DNA from: an uncultured Desulfovibrio sp. | Lineage (GTDB): Bacteria; Desulfobacterota; Desulfovibrionia; Desulfovibrionales; Desulfovibrionaceae | Assembly (NCBI RefSeq): GCF_944324525.1 | Contig: NZ_CALUWS010000019.1 | Span: forward strand, 1 to 50,470 | Length of the DNA stretch: 50,470 bases | Direction: 5' to 3' | Shown here: piece after piece, positions 16,237 to 26,276 of the stretch | How the letters are laid out: each line of letters begins with the position of its first letter | How positions within the stretch are numbered: the stretch's first letter is position 1 | The notes under the pieces: model-generated | What the model saw: the letters and a program-made list of their open reading frames with translations, nothing else | Databases searched by the model: none | What the model was told of the DNA's origin: nothing | Made by a program: the position numbers and the translations under genes

Positions 16237-17010
16237 TCAGCACGGTTTGACGGCCCGCAGGGCGAACATGGGCACAGGATTGAACGAACCGTCCCGTACG
16301 GCAAAGACGCGTCCGCTGAGTCCCCTGTCGCAGATGCAGGCGGCAAAACCGATGCGCTCCAGCGTTTCCTTGTCCCACTGCGGGCGGCATTCCCGACTGA
16401 GCGGCAGTTCCTGCCGGATATGTTCGCCTTCGCGCAGCAGGTCGGGATCGATGCCGGCATGGGCGTGCCGCCCCGCCGTCCCGGCCTGTTCGGTAAAGTC
16501 GGCGGACCCGTAGTCGGCGTCGAAATTGAGCAGGCTGCCGCCCCGCCGCAGCACGCGCCACCACTCCCGGTAGGCGGCGCAGGGATCGACCAGCGTCCAG
16601 GTGACGTTGCGCGCCACGATGCAGTCGAACGAGGCGTCGGGGAAGTCCAGTCGCTGGGCGTCCATAGGCAGGAAGTCGACGCTGCGGCCGTCCTGCCGGG
16701 CCAGGACGCGCGCCTCATCCAGCATGGGCAGGCAGCTGTCCACGCCAGTCGCCTCGCAGCCGTGGCGAGCCAGCAGGATGGCCAGAAAGCCCGCGCCGGT
16801 CCCCACATCCAGTACGCGCAGCGGCTTTTTGTCATCCGGGGCAGGCAGGTAAGGGGCGATCTCCGCCCACCAGCGTTCGGCCTTGTCGCTGTGCAGCTCC
16901 TGCTGGCGGACCTGCCCGAAGCCGGCGGCTCGGTGGGACCAGTATTGCCGGATGCGGGCGTCGAGACGGAGGGAAGGGGTGGCTGTTTCCGTGGTGCGGG
17001 GACGTGTCAT
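16237..17010 (-). CDS. Class I SAM-dependent methyltransferase
   Basis: A 257-residue cytosolic methyltransferase. SAM motif I is RVLDVGTGAGFLAI (about 65-78), the acidic loop VDSCLPMLDEAR and the motif IV region DASFDCIVARNVTW follow, and LLNFDADYG sits where post-IV motifs lie. The C-terminal third may be the substrate domain. Its start overlaps the stop of the ABC ATPase gene by 4 bases, so it is the last gene of the nickel/peptide-type transporter operon. Methyltransferases in such operons may act on a metallophore or the transported compound; that is a guess. It appears intact although two upstream operon genes are broken. Confidence 0.85.
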   Translation of the reverse strand: MTRPRTTETATPSLRLDARIRQYWSHRAAGFGQVRQQELHSDKAERWWAEIAPYLPAPDDKKPLRVLDVGTGAGFLAILLARHGCEATGVDSCLPMLDEARVLARQDGRSVDFLPMDAQRLDFPDASFDCIVARNVTWTLVDPCAAYREWWRVLRRGGSLLNFDADYGSADFTEQAGTAGRHAHAGIDPDLLREGEHIRQELPLSRECRPQWDKETLERIGFAACICDRGLSGRVFAVRDGSFNPVPMFALRAVKPC

Positions 17011-18722
17011 GGCTGTTCTTCCTGTGTCGGTAGGGGGGAAACGTGCGGCCGGGCGGAGAGCTCAAGGCGCAGGGAGGCGTCCAGCAGATGCCGCAGCCGG
17101 GGGGAGGCCGCGTGCAGTTCCGTCAGGGCGCGGTCGTCGGTCAGACGGCCCTGATGCAGCACCGCCAGTCTGTCGCAAAGCAGCGCGGCCGCCTGGATGT
17201 CATGGGTGATGAAGATCTGGGTCATTTGGCCCCGAAGGCCCTTGAGCAGGCGCAACACCTCCGCCTGGGCGGAAGCGTCCAGCGCGCTCACGGCCTCGTC
17301 GAAAATGAGCAGGTCGGGCCGGCAGGCCAGCGCCCGCGCGATGCAGACGCGTTGCAGCTGTCCGCCGCTCAGCTGATGCGGCAGGCAGGCGGCCAGGCGG
17401 GGCGAGAGCTCCACGCGCTCCAGGAGCCCGGCCACGGCATCCGGCCCGGCGGGGCTGTCCGGCACGGTGCCGCAGCCCTCGGCGATGATCTGTCCGACGG
17501 TCAGGCCCAGATTGACGGACTGCGCGTAGTCCTGAAAAACGACGCTCATCCTGCCCCGGCGTTGGCGTCGCCACGCGGCGAGGGGCTGCCCGTCCAGAAG
17601 GATGTCTCCCGCATCCGGTCGTTCCAGCCCCAGCAGCAGGCGGGCAAGGGTGCTCTTGCCGCTGCCGCTTTCTCCCAGCAGGCCCAGGGTGACGCCTTTC
17701 TCCAGACGGAAACTGATGTCGTGCAGCACGGCCCGGCGGCCGCGTGCGCCGAAGAAGCCGCTCCGCGCGGGATAGCTTTTGCCGAGGCCCCGCACCTGCA
17801 GGAAGGGGACGCCGGAAGCGGGAGCCGCGGGCGCTGCCGGGGACGGCGTGCTTCCGTCGCGCGGGCCGCATGCCTGATGGGCCTGCGGCGCGGCCTCGGC
17901 CGTCTGTCCGTCCGCCATATGCCGGTCAAGGGCTTGCGTCAGCAGCCGCCGCGTGCGGATGAGGCGTTGCGTACAGGCGTGGCGCGGGGCCCGCAGCACA
18001 TGGGCCGCATCCCCCTGCTCCACACAGACGCCCCCCTGCATGACGAGCAGCCGGTCGGCAAGCTGCTGCACCACGGCCAGATCATGGGACACGACGATGA
18101 GGCCCAGACGGCGTTCCGCCTTCAGATGGGCAAGCAGGCGCACGATGTCCCGCCGGTTGGGCGCATCAAGGGAGGAGGTCGGCTCGTCGGCGATGATGAG
18201 GCGGGACCCCAGCCCCAGACTGAGGCCGATCAGGCAGCGTTGCAGCGTGCCGCCGGAAAGCTGGTGGGGGTGGCGTTGCAGCACGCCGGCGGGCAGGTTG
18301 AGCTGCCGCAGCACCTCCTCCGCCAGCTCGTCGGCCTGTCCCGCCGTGAGGGAGCGCTTTTCCCGCCAGGTCTCCCGCCATTGCGCGCCGATGGTGAGGA
18401 GGGGATCGAAGGCGCTGCCGGCCTGCTGGAAAACGGCGCTGATGCCCGTGCCGCGCAGACGGCGGGCCAGCGGCGCGGCGGCGCGCAGCATGTCGGTTCC
18501 CGCGAACAGAGCTTCTCCATCCGCGGCGAGCTCCGGCGGCAGCAGCCCCAGGAGCGCCCGGCAGAGCAGGGTCTTGCCGCTGCCGCTCTCGCCCACGATG
18601 CCCAGACACCGCCCTTCGCGCAGCGTAAAGCTCACGTCCGTCACCAGCGCTTTGCCGGAGGCCCGTTCCCGGATGCTCAGACGGTGCAGGGCGGCGAGAG
18701 GAGAAGCTGCGCGAGCGTCCAT
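17007..18722 (-). CDS. Fused nickel/dipeptide-type ABC transporter ATPase (NikD-NikE-like)
   Basis: A 571-residue protein with two complete ABC ATPase halves. Half one: Walker A GIVGESGSGKTLL (41-53), signature LSGGTLQR (155-162), Walker B SRLIIADEPTSSLD. Half two: Walker A GLLGESGSGKSTL (347-359), signature LSGGQLQR, Walker B DLLIFDEAVSALDAS, and the final His in FITHDIQ. A low-complexity linker (about 270-305) joins them. It would power import of nickel, a metallophore or peptides. It is intact, but the membrane subunits it needs are damaged in this operon, so it is probably not working unless another permease supplies them. It begins 4 bases after the permease remnant. Confidence 0.88.
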   Translation of the reverse strand: MDARAASPLAALHRLSIRERASGKALVTDVSFTLREGRCLGIVGESGSGKTLLCRALLGLLPPELAADGEALFAGTDMLRAAAPLARRLRGTGISAVFQQAGSAFDPLLTIGAQWRETWREKRSLTAGQADELAEEVLRQLNLPAGVLQRHPHQLSGGTLQRCLIGLSLGLGSRLIIADEPTSSLDAPNRRDIVRLLAHLKAERRLGLIVVSHDLAVVQQLADRLLVMQGGVCVEQGDAAHVLRAPRHACTQRLIRTRRLLTQALDRHMADGQTAEAAPQAHQACGPRDGSTPSPAAPAAPASGVPFLQVRGLGKSYPARSGFFGARGRRAVLHDISFRLEKGVTLGLLGESGSGKSTLARLLLGLERPDAGDILLDGQPLAAWRRQRRGRMSVVFQDYAQSVNLGLTVGQIIAEGCGTVPDSPAGPDAVAGLLERVELSPRLAACLPHQLSGGQLQRVCIARALACRPDLLIFDEAVSALDASAQAEVLRLLKGLRGQMTQIFITHDIQAAALLCDRLAVLHQGRLTDDRALTELHAASPRLRHLLDASLRLELSARPHVSPLPTQEEQP

Positions 18723-18726
18723 ACGG

Positions 18727-19766
18727 CTACCGTGTGCGGGAGGTACGCCGGGGGGACAGGGCGTCCCGCAGGCTGTCGCCCAGCAGGTTGCAGGCCGCCG
18801 TCACCAGGAGGACGGCAAGGCCGGGGGGCAGCATCTGCCAGGGATGCAGGGTCATGACGTTGCGGGCCTCGCTCAACATGGCCCCCCATTCCGGCGTGGG
18901 CGGCTGCACGTTCAGGCCGAGGAAGGAAAGGGCGGACAGGAGCAGGATGACCGAGCCGGAGTCCAGCGTGGCCAGCACGGCGATCTCTCCGGCCGCGCGG
19001 GGCAGCAGATGCCGCCGGATGATGGCGGGCGCGGCGTAGCCCGCGACGCGGGCGAAGCATACATAGGGCATGTCGGCGTACTGCCGGGTGATGGTGTGGA
19101 TCATGCGGGCGTACCAGGGCCATTTGGCCAGGATGCAGGCCAGGAAGACATGTTCCGGCGCGGGGCCGAGCAGGCCGACCAGGGCGAGGATCAGCACTTC
19201 GGCCGGTCCAGTCCGCCCAGCGGCAGCAGGTCCCAGTGGACGGCGAACAGCCAGATAAGCAGCAGCCCGGCCCAGTAGGCCGGTACGGACGTGCCCAGCA
19301 GGATCAGCCCCCGCAGCAGGAGGTCCGGCAGCTTCCCCGCCCCGCAGGCGCTCAACATGGCTGCCGGAACGCTGCACAAAAGGACGATGCAGGCCGCCGT
19401 CCCCGCCAGCAGCAGGGTGGGGGGCAGGGCGGCGGCCAGTTCTCCCGTCACGGCCTTTCCGTCGGTATGGCTGGCGCCCAGGTTCCCCTGCAGGGCCTGT
19501 CCCAGCCAGTGCAGGTAACGCTCGAGGAAAGGGCGGTCGAGCCCGAGTCGGGCTCGCGTCTCGGCCAGCAGTTCCGGCGTGGGGCGCATGCCGTTGACCC
19601 GGATGGCCACCTCCGCCGAATCGCCCGGGCTGAGCTGGATGACGGCAAAGGAAAGGAAGCTGATGCACAGCAGCAGGGGCACGGCGCGCAGCAGCCTGCC
19701 CGCAAGGACGGCGAACAGGCGCGCGAGAGCAGCCGGTCGGCCGGACTCAGAACGCCATCTTCTCAA
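18727..19766 (-). pseudogene. Deletion fusion of two ABC permease genes (nikB/nikC-like)
   Basis: Reading leftward from 19766, the first 190 codons are a NikB/DppB permease N-terminal half (LLRAVPLLLCISFLSFAV, LGLDRPFLERYLHWLGQALQ) that stops at 19191 after LLPLGGLDRPKC. From about 19200 another frame gives the C-terminal half of NikC/DppC (LILALVGLLGPAPEHVFL, LDSGSVILLLSALSFLGLNV, PPTPEWGAML) to 18727. The C-terminal part of the first permease and the N-terminal part of the second are missing, and the join changes frame. I infer one deletion of several hundred bases, leaving no functional permease. The start near 19766 is a TTG; the true start is unsure. Confidence 0.82.
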
Positions 19767-21338
19767 AGGGGATCTCGTACTGGGAGAGGCCGAATTCCAC
19801 GCCCTTCAGGGCTTTGGCGTATACGGCCTTGGTCCGGGAGGTGGTGAGGGGGAGGTAGATGGCCTCGTCGTGGACGTAGGTCAGGATATCCCGGTATATG
19901 GCGCGGCGCGCGCTCTCGTCCGTCTCCGCCATGAGGCGGGTGATCGCCGCGTCCAGCCAGGACTTGCGTTCCAGCCCCGTCTGGGCCTGATAGTCCCCGT
20001 GGGCGGGGACGCGCCAGGAGGAAAGATAGGACTGCGGAGCATAGGGCGTGCCCCAGGAAAGGGAATACTGCATGTCGAAGTCGCCGCGCTTCTGACGGTC
20101 AAGGAAAGCCTGCTTTTCCTCGCCGATGATGCGCATCTCCACGCCGATCTGTTTCAGGTTCGCCTGGGCGAATTCGCTGATGGTGCGTTCCTGCGCATTG
20201 TCGGCATTGTAGAAGAGGCGCACCACCGCCCTCTCGCCATCCTTGTACCGCCAGCCGTCAGGCGCGAGCGTCCAGCCCGCGGCATCCAGCAGGGCGGCGG
20301 CCTTTTCCGGGTCATGGTCGCGCCGTTCCAGCGGCACGTCGCAGTAGGGAACGCCGGGATCCAGCAGCGTATGGGCGACGGATTCGGAACCGTTGAGCAC
20401 GCCTTCGGCGATGCCGGCCTTGTCCACGGCATATTGCAGGGCGCGGCGCACGGCGCGCTCCCGCGTGAAGGGCTGATGCGCGTTGAGCAGGAGGGCGCGT
20501 GAGGCGATGGGCCGGCTGAGCGCCGTGGCGTAGCGGCCGTCACGTTGCAGGGCCGCAAAGGCGTCAAGGTTGAGCATGTCGCCGTCAGCGCCGAAAACGA
20601 GGTCTATCTCTCCCTTCTGCAGGGCCATGAGGATGGACTGATGGTCGGGGATGACCTTCCAGCGCACGGCGTCCAGGCGGGGTCTCGTCCCCCAGTACTG
20701 CGGATTGGCGGTAAAGAGGGCGTACTGATCTTTCCGGTGTTCCGTCAGTATCCACGGCCCGGTGCCGATGAGGCCCGTCACGCCGTCCTTCGTCTGGCCG
20801 TCGGTGAAGCATTTGGGCGAGAGGAAGCGGAACGGCCGCAGCAACCCCAGCTCCGTGAGCGTCGGGTAGTAGGGATGTCTGAGCACGAGGCGGCAGGTGT
20901 GGTCGTCCACCACTTCGCAGGCTTCAAGAGCATTGGTGAGGTCGAGGCATGGCGGGAGCGGTTGGCCATGATGGCGTCCATGTTCAGCTTCACGACCTGG
21001 GCGGTGAAGGGCTCGCCGTCGGAAAAGCGCACGTCCCGGCGCAAATGGAAGGTGTAGACCGTGCCGTCGGCCGAGATCTCCCAGCGTTCCGCGAGCCACG
21101 GCCTGATCCCTTCGCGGGTGTTGACGACCAGCGGCTCGAAGACCATGCCCTGGGCCGCCATCTCGCCGCCGTAGAGGTGCGGATGGATGTTGCGTATATC
21201 CTTGGTGCTGGCATAGACCAGCTCGCGGCGCCGGGCGGCGTCCGCATCCGGGCCGTCGTCCGGCTGTTCGTTCGCTTCGCAGCCTGCCGCGATCAGGGAC
21301 AGGATGAAAATGATGAGCAAGGCGGGCAGATGGCGCAT
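19747..21338 (-). pseudogene. Frameshifted ABC substrate-binding lipoprotein (SBP_bac_5, NikA-like)
   Basis: The gene starts at 21338 with a lipoprotein signal (LLIIFILSLIAAGC, lipobox LIAAGC). It continues as a normal family-5 binding protein (DIRNIHPHLYGGEMAAQ, SADGTVYTFHLRRDVRFSDG, AIMANRSRHA) until about 20950. From there the homology runs on in a different frame (LDLTNALEACEVVDDHTC to the end at 19747, with YAVDKAGIAEGVL and LKQIGVEMRIIGEEKQAFLD). A one- or two-base indel near 20945-20955 breaks the gene. It would bind nickel, a metallophore or peptides in the periplasm. The break, with the permease deletion just downstream, points to a decaying operon. Confidence 0.82.
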
Positions 21339-21561
21339 GCGCTTTCCTCATGAGGACGTTTCCGGGAGCGGTCCCGCTACCGGGGATGTGGGCGTGTCAT
21401 GAGGTGATAGCACGTTTTGTCAAAAGATGCCACCCTGCGGGCGACCCTGTCCGCGCGCCGGGACTGCGGCCGGAAAATGCCGGGCGCGCTGTCCGGCGGA
21501 TGCCCGGCCGGGGTGGTTCCGATACGCAGCAAACAGGGGGCGGTCGTCTGATCAGGCCCGG

Positions 21562-23643
21562 TCAGGCCCGTTTCAGCTTGGCGATGAGCTCCATGAGGCG
21601 GCCGGACTGGGCGGCCACATCCTGCACGAGCTGCGCCGACTGCCGCATGGTGACCACCGCGTCGGCGGAGACCTGATTGATGTCCGACAGGGAGTGATTG
21701 ATGGCGTCGGAGGTGGCCGACTGCCGCTCGGCCGCCGTGGCGATGGTGCGGATCTGTTCGGCGGTGCTGTCGGCCATTTCCACGATCTCAACCAGCGCCG
21801 TGCCGGATTCGTTGACGAGCCGGGTGGCGTCCTCGATGGAGCTTACCGCCAGCTCCATCTGCTTTTCACTTTCCTGTGTGGATGCCTGGATGGCGCTGAT
21901 GCTCTTGCCCACTTCGCCGGTGGAGGCCATGGTCTTTTCGGCCAGCTTGCGCACTTCGTCGGCCACCACGGCAAAGCCGCGCCCGGCTTCCCCGGCGCGG
22001 GCGGCCTCGATGGCGGCATTGAGGGCCAGCAGATTGGTCTGGTCGGCGATGTCCGAGATGACGCCCATAACCGTGCCGATGTCGCGGGCGCTGGCGGCGA
22101 GGTTGGCCATGTCGTCCTTGAGCTTGAGGGACTGTTCCCGCACGCCCTGCATGCCGCTGATGGCAAGCTGGCTCAGGCGTGCGCCGTTTTCCGCCCGCTC
22201 GCGGGTCTCGGCGGAGACTTCCGAGGTCTTGCCGGCATTCTGCGCCACGTCGATGACCGAGGCGTTCATCTGTTCCATGGCGTGGGCCGTTTCGGTGATG
22301 CGTCCCGCCTGCTGGCGTGCGCCGTCCTCCGAATGGGCCACCTGTTCCCGCAGCGAGCGGGTGGCGGCATCGATGGCCGCGGCGATGCCCTCGAGCTGCC
22401 CGGCCGCGGCCAGCATGCCTTCGGCCTTGGCCCGTTCGGCATCGGCCTTGGCCTGCTCCGCCACCTGTACGGCGTCACGGGCCCGCTGGGACTCTTCCTG
22501 CGCCCGCAGGCTGTCCTGCTCGGACTGGCGCAGCATCTTGCGCAGGGAGCCGATCATGACGCCGAGCGACGCGCAGAGCGCGCCCAGCTCATGCCGCATG
22601 TGCGAGGGGGGCGGCGTTTCCGTATCGCCGCCGGAGACCCTGTCGGCATAGGCGATGAGCTGGCGGATGGGGCGGGTGATGGAGAGGATGACGAGCACGA
22701 GCACGATGCTGATGAGCACGATGACCGCCGCGATGATGACGCAGAGCTCCACCAGCGTGGACGACGCCTCGGCCTGCACAAGTCCCATGCGGTTTTCAAA
22801 GGCCTCGAATTCCACGTCCCGGATCTTGTTCAGTCCGTCGATGATGGCGGTCATGTTCTTCCAGAACTGATCGGCGTTGACGCCGAACTGTCCGGACGCC
22901 GCCCGCGCGATGACGTTTTGCAGGGCGGTCTCGGCCTCCTTCCAGTAGGCGGAGGCGCGCAGGCCGTCCAGGATGGCCCGTGAATCGCCGGTCAGCGTCA
23001 GCAGGCCCGAATCGAGGTGGATCTCCATGCCGGAGCGCAGCGCCATAACGCGGTCGAGCGTGGCGGGATCCAGCGGCTTGCCGGCCGTGATCAGCGCCGT
23101 CAGCGTCCCGCGCAGCAGGCCGGCGCTCTCCTTGACGTCTTCCAGCAGCAGCAGCGAGGTGAAGGTGGTACGCATGCCGTCGCCCATGTCCCGCAGGTCG
23201 GGGAGCGCGCCGGCGAGCGCAAGCTGACCGCGGACGATGCGCGAATACGCTTGCAGCACTTCGGCCGATGCGGCCTTGGCGTCCACCAGGCGGCGCGCAT
23301 CGGCGATCTTGCCGCTCAGGGCCGCAAGATCCCGCCCCTGAGCGGGCGTGAGCAGCACAGGCGCCCGTAGTTCCGCCAGACGTTCCAGCGCGGTATCGGT
23401 GTTTTTCCGCTGGGTGGCGATGACGGCCTTGTCCCCGGTGGTCAGATAGACGTTGGAAAGGCCGCGTTCCTTTTGCGTTTCGTTGACCAGACCCGACAGG
23501 CCGCGGAACAGGGCGATATTGTTGCCCACTTCGGAGAGGGCGTCCCGCTTTTCCAGCCAGACGAGAGCATACAGGATGCTGATGACAAGAAAGGCCAGCA
23601 TGGGGATGCTGCTCAGCAGCAGAAGCTTGTGGGAGATCTTCAT
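21562..23643 (-). CDS. Methyl-accepting chemotaxis protein with NIT sensor domain
   Basis: A 693-residue chemoreceptor. A first membrane helix (about 8-30) is followed by a periplasmic nitrate/nitrite-sensing (NIT) type helical domain (about 40-310, with [20 protein letters not shown]), a second helix (about 325-350, [20 protein letters not shown]), a HAMP region, and the signalling domain whose hairpin tip [20 protein letters not shown] is fully conserved. It should signal to CheA/CheW in response to nitrate, nitrite or a similar ligand. The frame is open upstream to 23862, but the ATG at 23643 puts the first helix at the N-terminus and is chosen. No CheB/CheR pentapeptide tail is seen. It is a single-gene unit. 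Confidence 0.88.
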   Translation of the reverse strand: MKISHKLLLLSSIPMLAFLVISILYALVWLEKRDALSEVGNNIALFRGLSGLVNETQKERGLSNVYLTTGDKAVIATQRKNTDTALERLAELRAPVLLTPAQGRDLAALSGKIADARRLVDAKAASAEVLQAYSRIVRGQLALAGALPDLRDMGDGMRTTFTSLLLLEDVKESAGLLRGTLTALITAGKPLDPATLDRVMALRSGMEIHLDSGLLTLTGDSRAILDGLRASAYWKEAETALQNVIARAASGQFGVNADQFWKNMTAIIDGLNKIRDVEFEAFENRMGLVQAEASSTLVELCVIIAAVIVLISIVLVLVILSITRPIRQLIAYADRVSGGDTETPPPSHMRHELGALCASLGVMIGSLRKMLRQSEQDSLRAQEESQRARDAVQVAEQAKADAERAKAEGMLAAAGQLEGIAAAIDAATRSLREQVAHSEDGARQQAGRITETAHAMEQMNASVIDVAQNAGKTSEVSAETRERAENGARLSQLAISGMQGVREQSLKLKDDMANLAASARDIGTVMGVISDIADQTNLLALNAAIEAARAGEAGRGFAVVADEVRKLAEKTMASTGEVGKSISAIQASTQESEKQMELAVSSIEDATRLVNESGTALVEIVEMADSTAEQIRTIATAAERQSATSDAINHSLSDINQVSADAVVTMRQSAQLVQDVAAQSGRLMELIAKLKRA

Positions 23644-24151
23644 GGTCGTTCCGCGTCTTTTTCCCACCGCCGTATCGTAGCGCGGCAGAGAATACATGCG
23701 GCCTCCGTGGCTGGTTACGGCAGAGCTGGGACGCGGGGGTCCTTCCGTCCGCCGGTGTTGCAGGCAGTGTCCGTCCAAAATGTCATCCGTCGCACGGATT
23801 TTCCCGCTGAGGCATGCCGCGCTCACTGCGTTATGCGAAACAGCGCATGCGGAGAAGGGCATACGACGGTCTGTGTTGCGTATACGTGATTACTTACACA
23901 AAAAAAAGCCGTCCGACAAGCATATGCCCGGGTTCGGCATGTTCACCGCCGCCAGTCGAACACGCCGCTGCTTCCGTGCAACCTCTTCTTTTTACAGCAC
24001 TACAATACATGCCCTCTCCTGTACCCGCACAGCGCACGGCGGCTTGTCATGGCAAAGGTTGTGACTGTATGAGATGAAAAAAGAGGGATGCCGTCCGCCG
24101 CCGTCCCGGCGCGAGCGGCAGGCCCGCAACGCCGTACGGCAGGGAGGCGCC
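23644..24151. other. Intergenic region, no gene recognised
   Basis: About 500 bases between two divergent genes; both promoters must lie here. The AT-rich segment around 23870-23910 is the likeliest site. I see no RNA gene or repeat. Confidence 0.4.
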
Positions 24152-25348
24152 ATGCCACGGATAGCGACAAAAAACCACACATGCCGCACTGCCGCCGGGC
24201 TGCTGGGGGCTGTTTGTCTTGCCGTCCTGCTCCTGTCGGGGCTGGGGGCGGCGTGTCCGGCCCGGGCCGCGCAGGCCGCGGACACCTCTCTGGCGGGCGC
24301 GTTCGCCCGATTGCTCGAGGATCCGTCCCTCTCCACACGCCTGCAGGCCTGTTTCCTCGCGGCGGGGCTGCCGGAAGCGCCCGAGCTCGTGGATAGCCTG
24401 CGCCGCCGCAGCCGCGATGCCACCGATGCGACGGAGCGGATCGCCGTTTTGTACGCGCTGGCGACCACGACCCGCGACGCCGGGGACTGCGAGGCCTTTC
24501 TGGCCGCCTTCCCGGCCGAACCGCAGCTTTTTTTCGATTTGATGGAAGCGGAATGGGCGCTTGCCAGGGGCACGTTCAATACCGGTTTCGCGGACTTCCT
24601 GCTGTTGCTGGCCTACGAGCCGGCCACACGCCAAAAGGCGCTGCCCCATGTGGCGCGCACCGCCTGCAATATGCCCGGCGAACTGGAATCCATGGGGAGA
24701 TATTGGAAAGATCCGCTGGTCGGCCCCTATGCCCGCAAGCACTACAAGAGCCTGCGGCTGGATGATTCCGGCCTGAAGTCCCTGCGGGATCTTCCCGAGC
24801 CGTCGACTTGCGCGGATACGCTGACGGCTTTCCTTCGCCACGGCAGCGAGGCGGAAAAAACGGCGGCCTGGCTGATGACGGGGAGCCGGATGGGCATGTC
24901 CGACCCCGCCTTGCACAAGGCGTGGAAAGCGTTTGGCGAGCGGGAGGAGGGGAAGCAGGACATCCACGCCTGTTTCCTTCTGAGTGACTGGCCGGATGAC
25001 GAGGCGTTCGTGGCCCGGCTTGCGGCGGAACCGGAGCTGTTGCAAACCATCCTGCGTGCGGAGAAGGGGCTGTACCATCCGCCGCTGCAGGGCTTTCTCG
25101 AATCGTTATGGGATGCCCTTGAAGTCGATGAAGCCTGGCGAAGCGAGGGCATATACCGGGACAAGGAGGGGCCGGAAGACGAGGCAAAGCGGCGTGCCCG
25201 GCGGATCGCGGTCCTCAAGGCCCTGGCCCGCGTCGAACAGGACTGTCTCGAAGTCTATGACGGATGTCAGCTGGAACGATATATGCGGCAATTCGGCATA
25301 GCGGAAGACGCCGGCAGGGGAGAAGGGAAGGCCGGGCCGCATCCGTGA
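24152..25348 (+). CDS. Exported protein of unknown function
   Basis: A 398-residue protein with a signal peptide (hydrophobic core AGLLGAVCLAVLLLSGLGAA, cleavage near ARAAQA at about 44). The rest is predicted helical and rich in Glu, Leu and Ala, with tetratricopeptide- or HEAT-like spacing (LARGTFNTGFADFLLLLAYE, ALARVEQDCLEVYDGCQLER), but I recognise no family. An AGGGAGG site supports the ATG at 24152; the frame is open from 24074, but that extension would bury the signal peptide. It is probably periplasmic. It converges on the YgjP gene, with a hairpin between them. Confidence 0.6.
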   Translation: MPRIATKNHTCRTAAGLLGAVCLAVLLLSGLGAACPARAAQAADTSLAGAFARLLEDPSLSTRLQACFLAAGLPEAPELVDSLRRRSRDATDATERIAVLYALATTTRDAGDCEAFLAAFPAEPQLFFDLMEAEWALARGTFNTGFADFLLLLAYEPATRQKALPHVARTACNMPGELESMGRYWKDPLVGPYARKHYKSLRLDDSGLKSLRDLPEPSTCADTLTAFLRHGSEAEKTAAWLMTGSRMGMSDPALHKAWKAFGEREEGKQDIHACFLLSDWPDDEAFVARLAAEPELLQTILRAEKGLYHPPLQGFLESLWDALEVDEAWRSEGIYRDKEGPEDEAKRRARRIAVLKALARVEQDCLEVYDGCQLERYMRQFGIAEDAGRGEGKAGPHP

Positions 25349-25514
25349 TGCCCTGCGCGGCAGCTCCCGGCCATGACGGGACGGGGCCATGACGGGGCTG
25401 GTCATGACGGTTGCGGGCGTCGTCCGCCGCACGCGTTTTGCGCCGCCGGGACAGCGGCCGCCTGCGCCCCGGCGGGCCGTCCACTGGGAGCGCAGCCACG
25501 ACATGACGCACAAA

Positions 25515-25545
25515 GCCCCCTTGCCGCATGACACGGCAGGGGGGC
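25515..25545. terminator. Bidirectional terminator hairpin
   Basis: A GCCCCCTTGCCG stem and its near-complement CGGCAGGGGGGC around a 7-base loop, between convergent genes. Confidence 0.6.
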
Positions 25546-25568
25546 CCGGGACGGCAGGGCGGAGAGCG

Positions 25569-26276
25569 TCAGGCCACGGGCAGGGCGTTGAGATCGGCGC
25601 GGGCCTGCCGCCAGCGGGGGTAATGGCGGCCCAGCAGGGCGTAATAGCGCTCGTCGTGCCGGGGTTCGCGCAGGTGGCACAGCTCATGTGCCACCACATA
25701 CTCCAGCAGGTCCTTGGGTTTTTTGACCAGTTCGGTATTGAAGCGCACATAGCCGCGATCCGGGGTGCAGCTGCCCCAGCGGGTTTTCATGCGCTGCACG
25801 AAAAAGGCGTTCACCGTCACGTCGAGGATGGCCTCCCACTGCCGGATGAGGGGCGGCAGCGCGGCGCGGAGCAGGCGCTTGTGCCATTCGTGCATGATCC
25901 GTTCCCGGCACTGGCGGTCGCTGCCCGGGCGCACGGTGAGCACGATCTCGTCATGGCGGAGTTCGATGCCGGGCCGGGCCGCCTGTTCCTCCACACGCAG
26001 CAGGTAGCGGCGGCCCCAGAGGTAATGCGTCTCGCGGGTCAGGTATTCCCGCGCGGATTCCCGCGGCTGCCGCCGGAACGCCTCCTGTTTGTCCCGTATC
26101 CAGCCCAGACGGCTGAGGACGAAGGCGCGGATGACCTCCGGCCGTTTTTCCAGCGGCGCGGAGATGAGCACCCGGCCGTCGGGAGGGTAGACCGCGATGT
26201 GGATGTGCTTGATGGCCTTGCGCCGCACAGGCAGGCACAGCTCGTCGATGCGGATATGTTCCCGCGCATCAGACAT
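25569..26276 (-). CDS. YgjP-like (COG1451, SprT-type) metallopeptidase
   Basis: A 235-residue putative zinc peptidase. The HExxH site lies in YVVAHELCHLREPRHDERYY (about 188-207), with the following His as a likely third ligand. The N-terminus IDELCLPVRRKAIKHIHIAV and the RWGSCT motif before the active site are typical of the YgjP/DUF45 family. This gene is commonly attached to type I restriction operons; here its start overlaps the end of hsdR by 8 bases, so it is the last gene of the hsdM-S-R-ygjP unit. Its biochemical role is unknown; a part in turnover of restriction subunits is possible. Confidence 0.85.
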   Translation of the reverse strand: MSDAREHIRIDELCLPVRRKAIKHIHIAVYPPDGRVLISAPLEKRPEVIRAFVLSRLGWIRDKQEAFRRQPRESAREYLTRETHYLWGRRYLLRVEEQAARPGIELRHDEIVLTVRPGSDRQCRERIMHEWHKRLLRAALPPLIRQWEAILDVTVNAFFVQRMKTRWGSCTPDRGYVRFNTELVKKPKDLLEYVVAHELCHLREPRHDERYYALLGRHYPRWRQARADLNALPVA

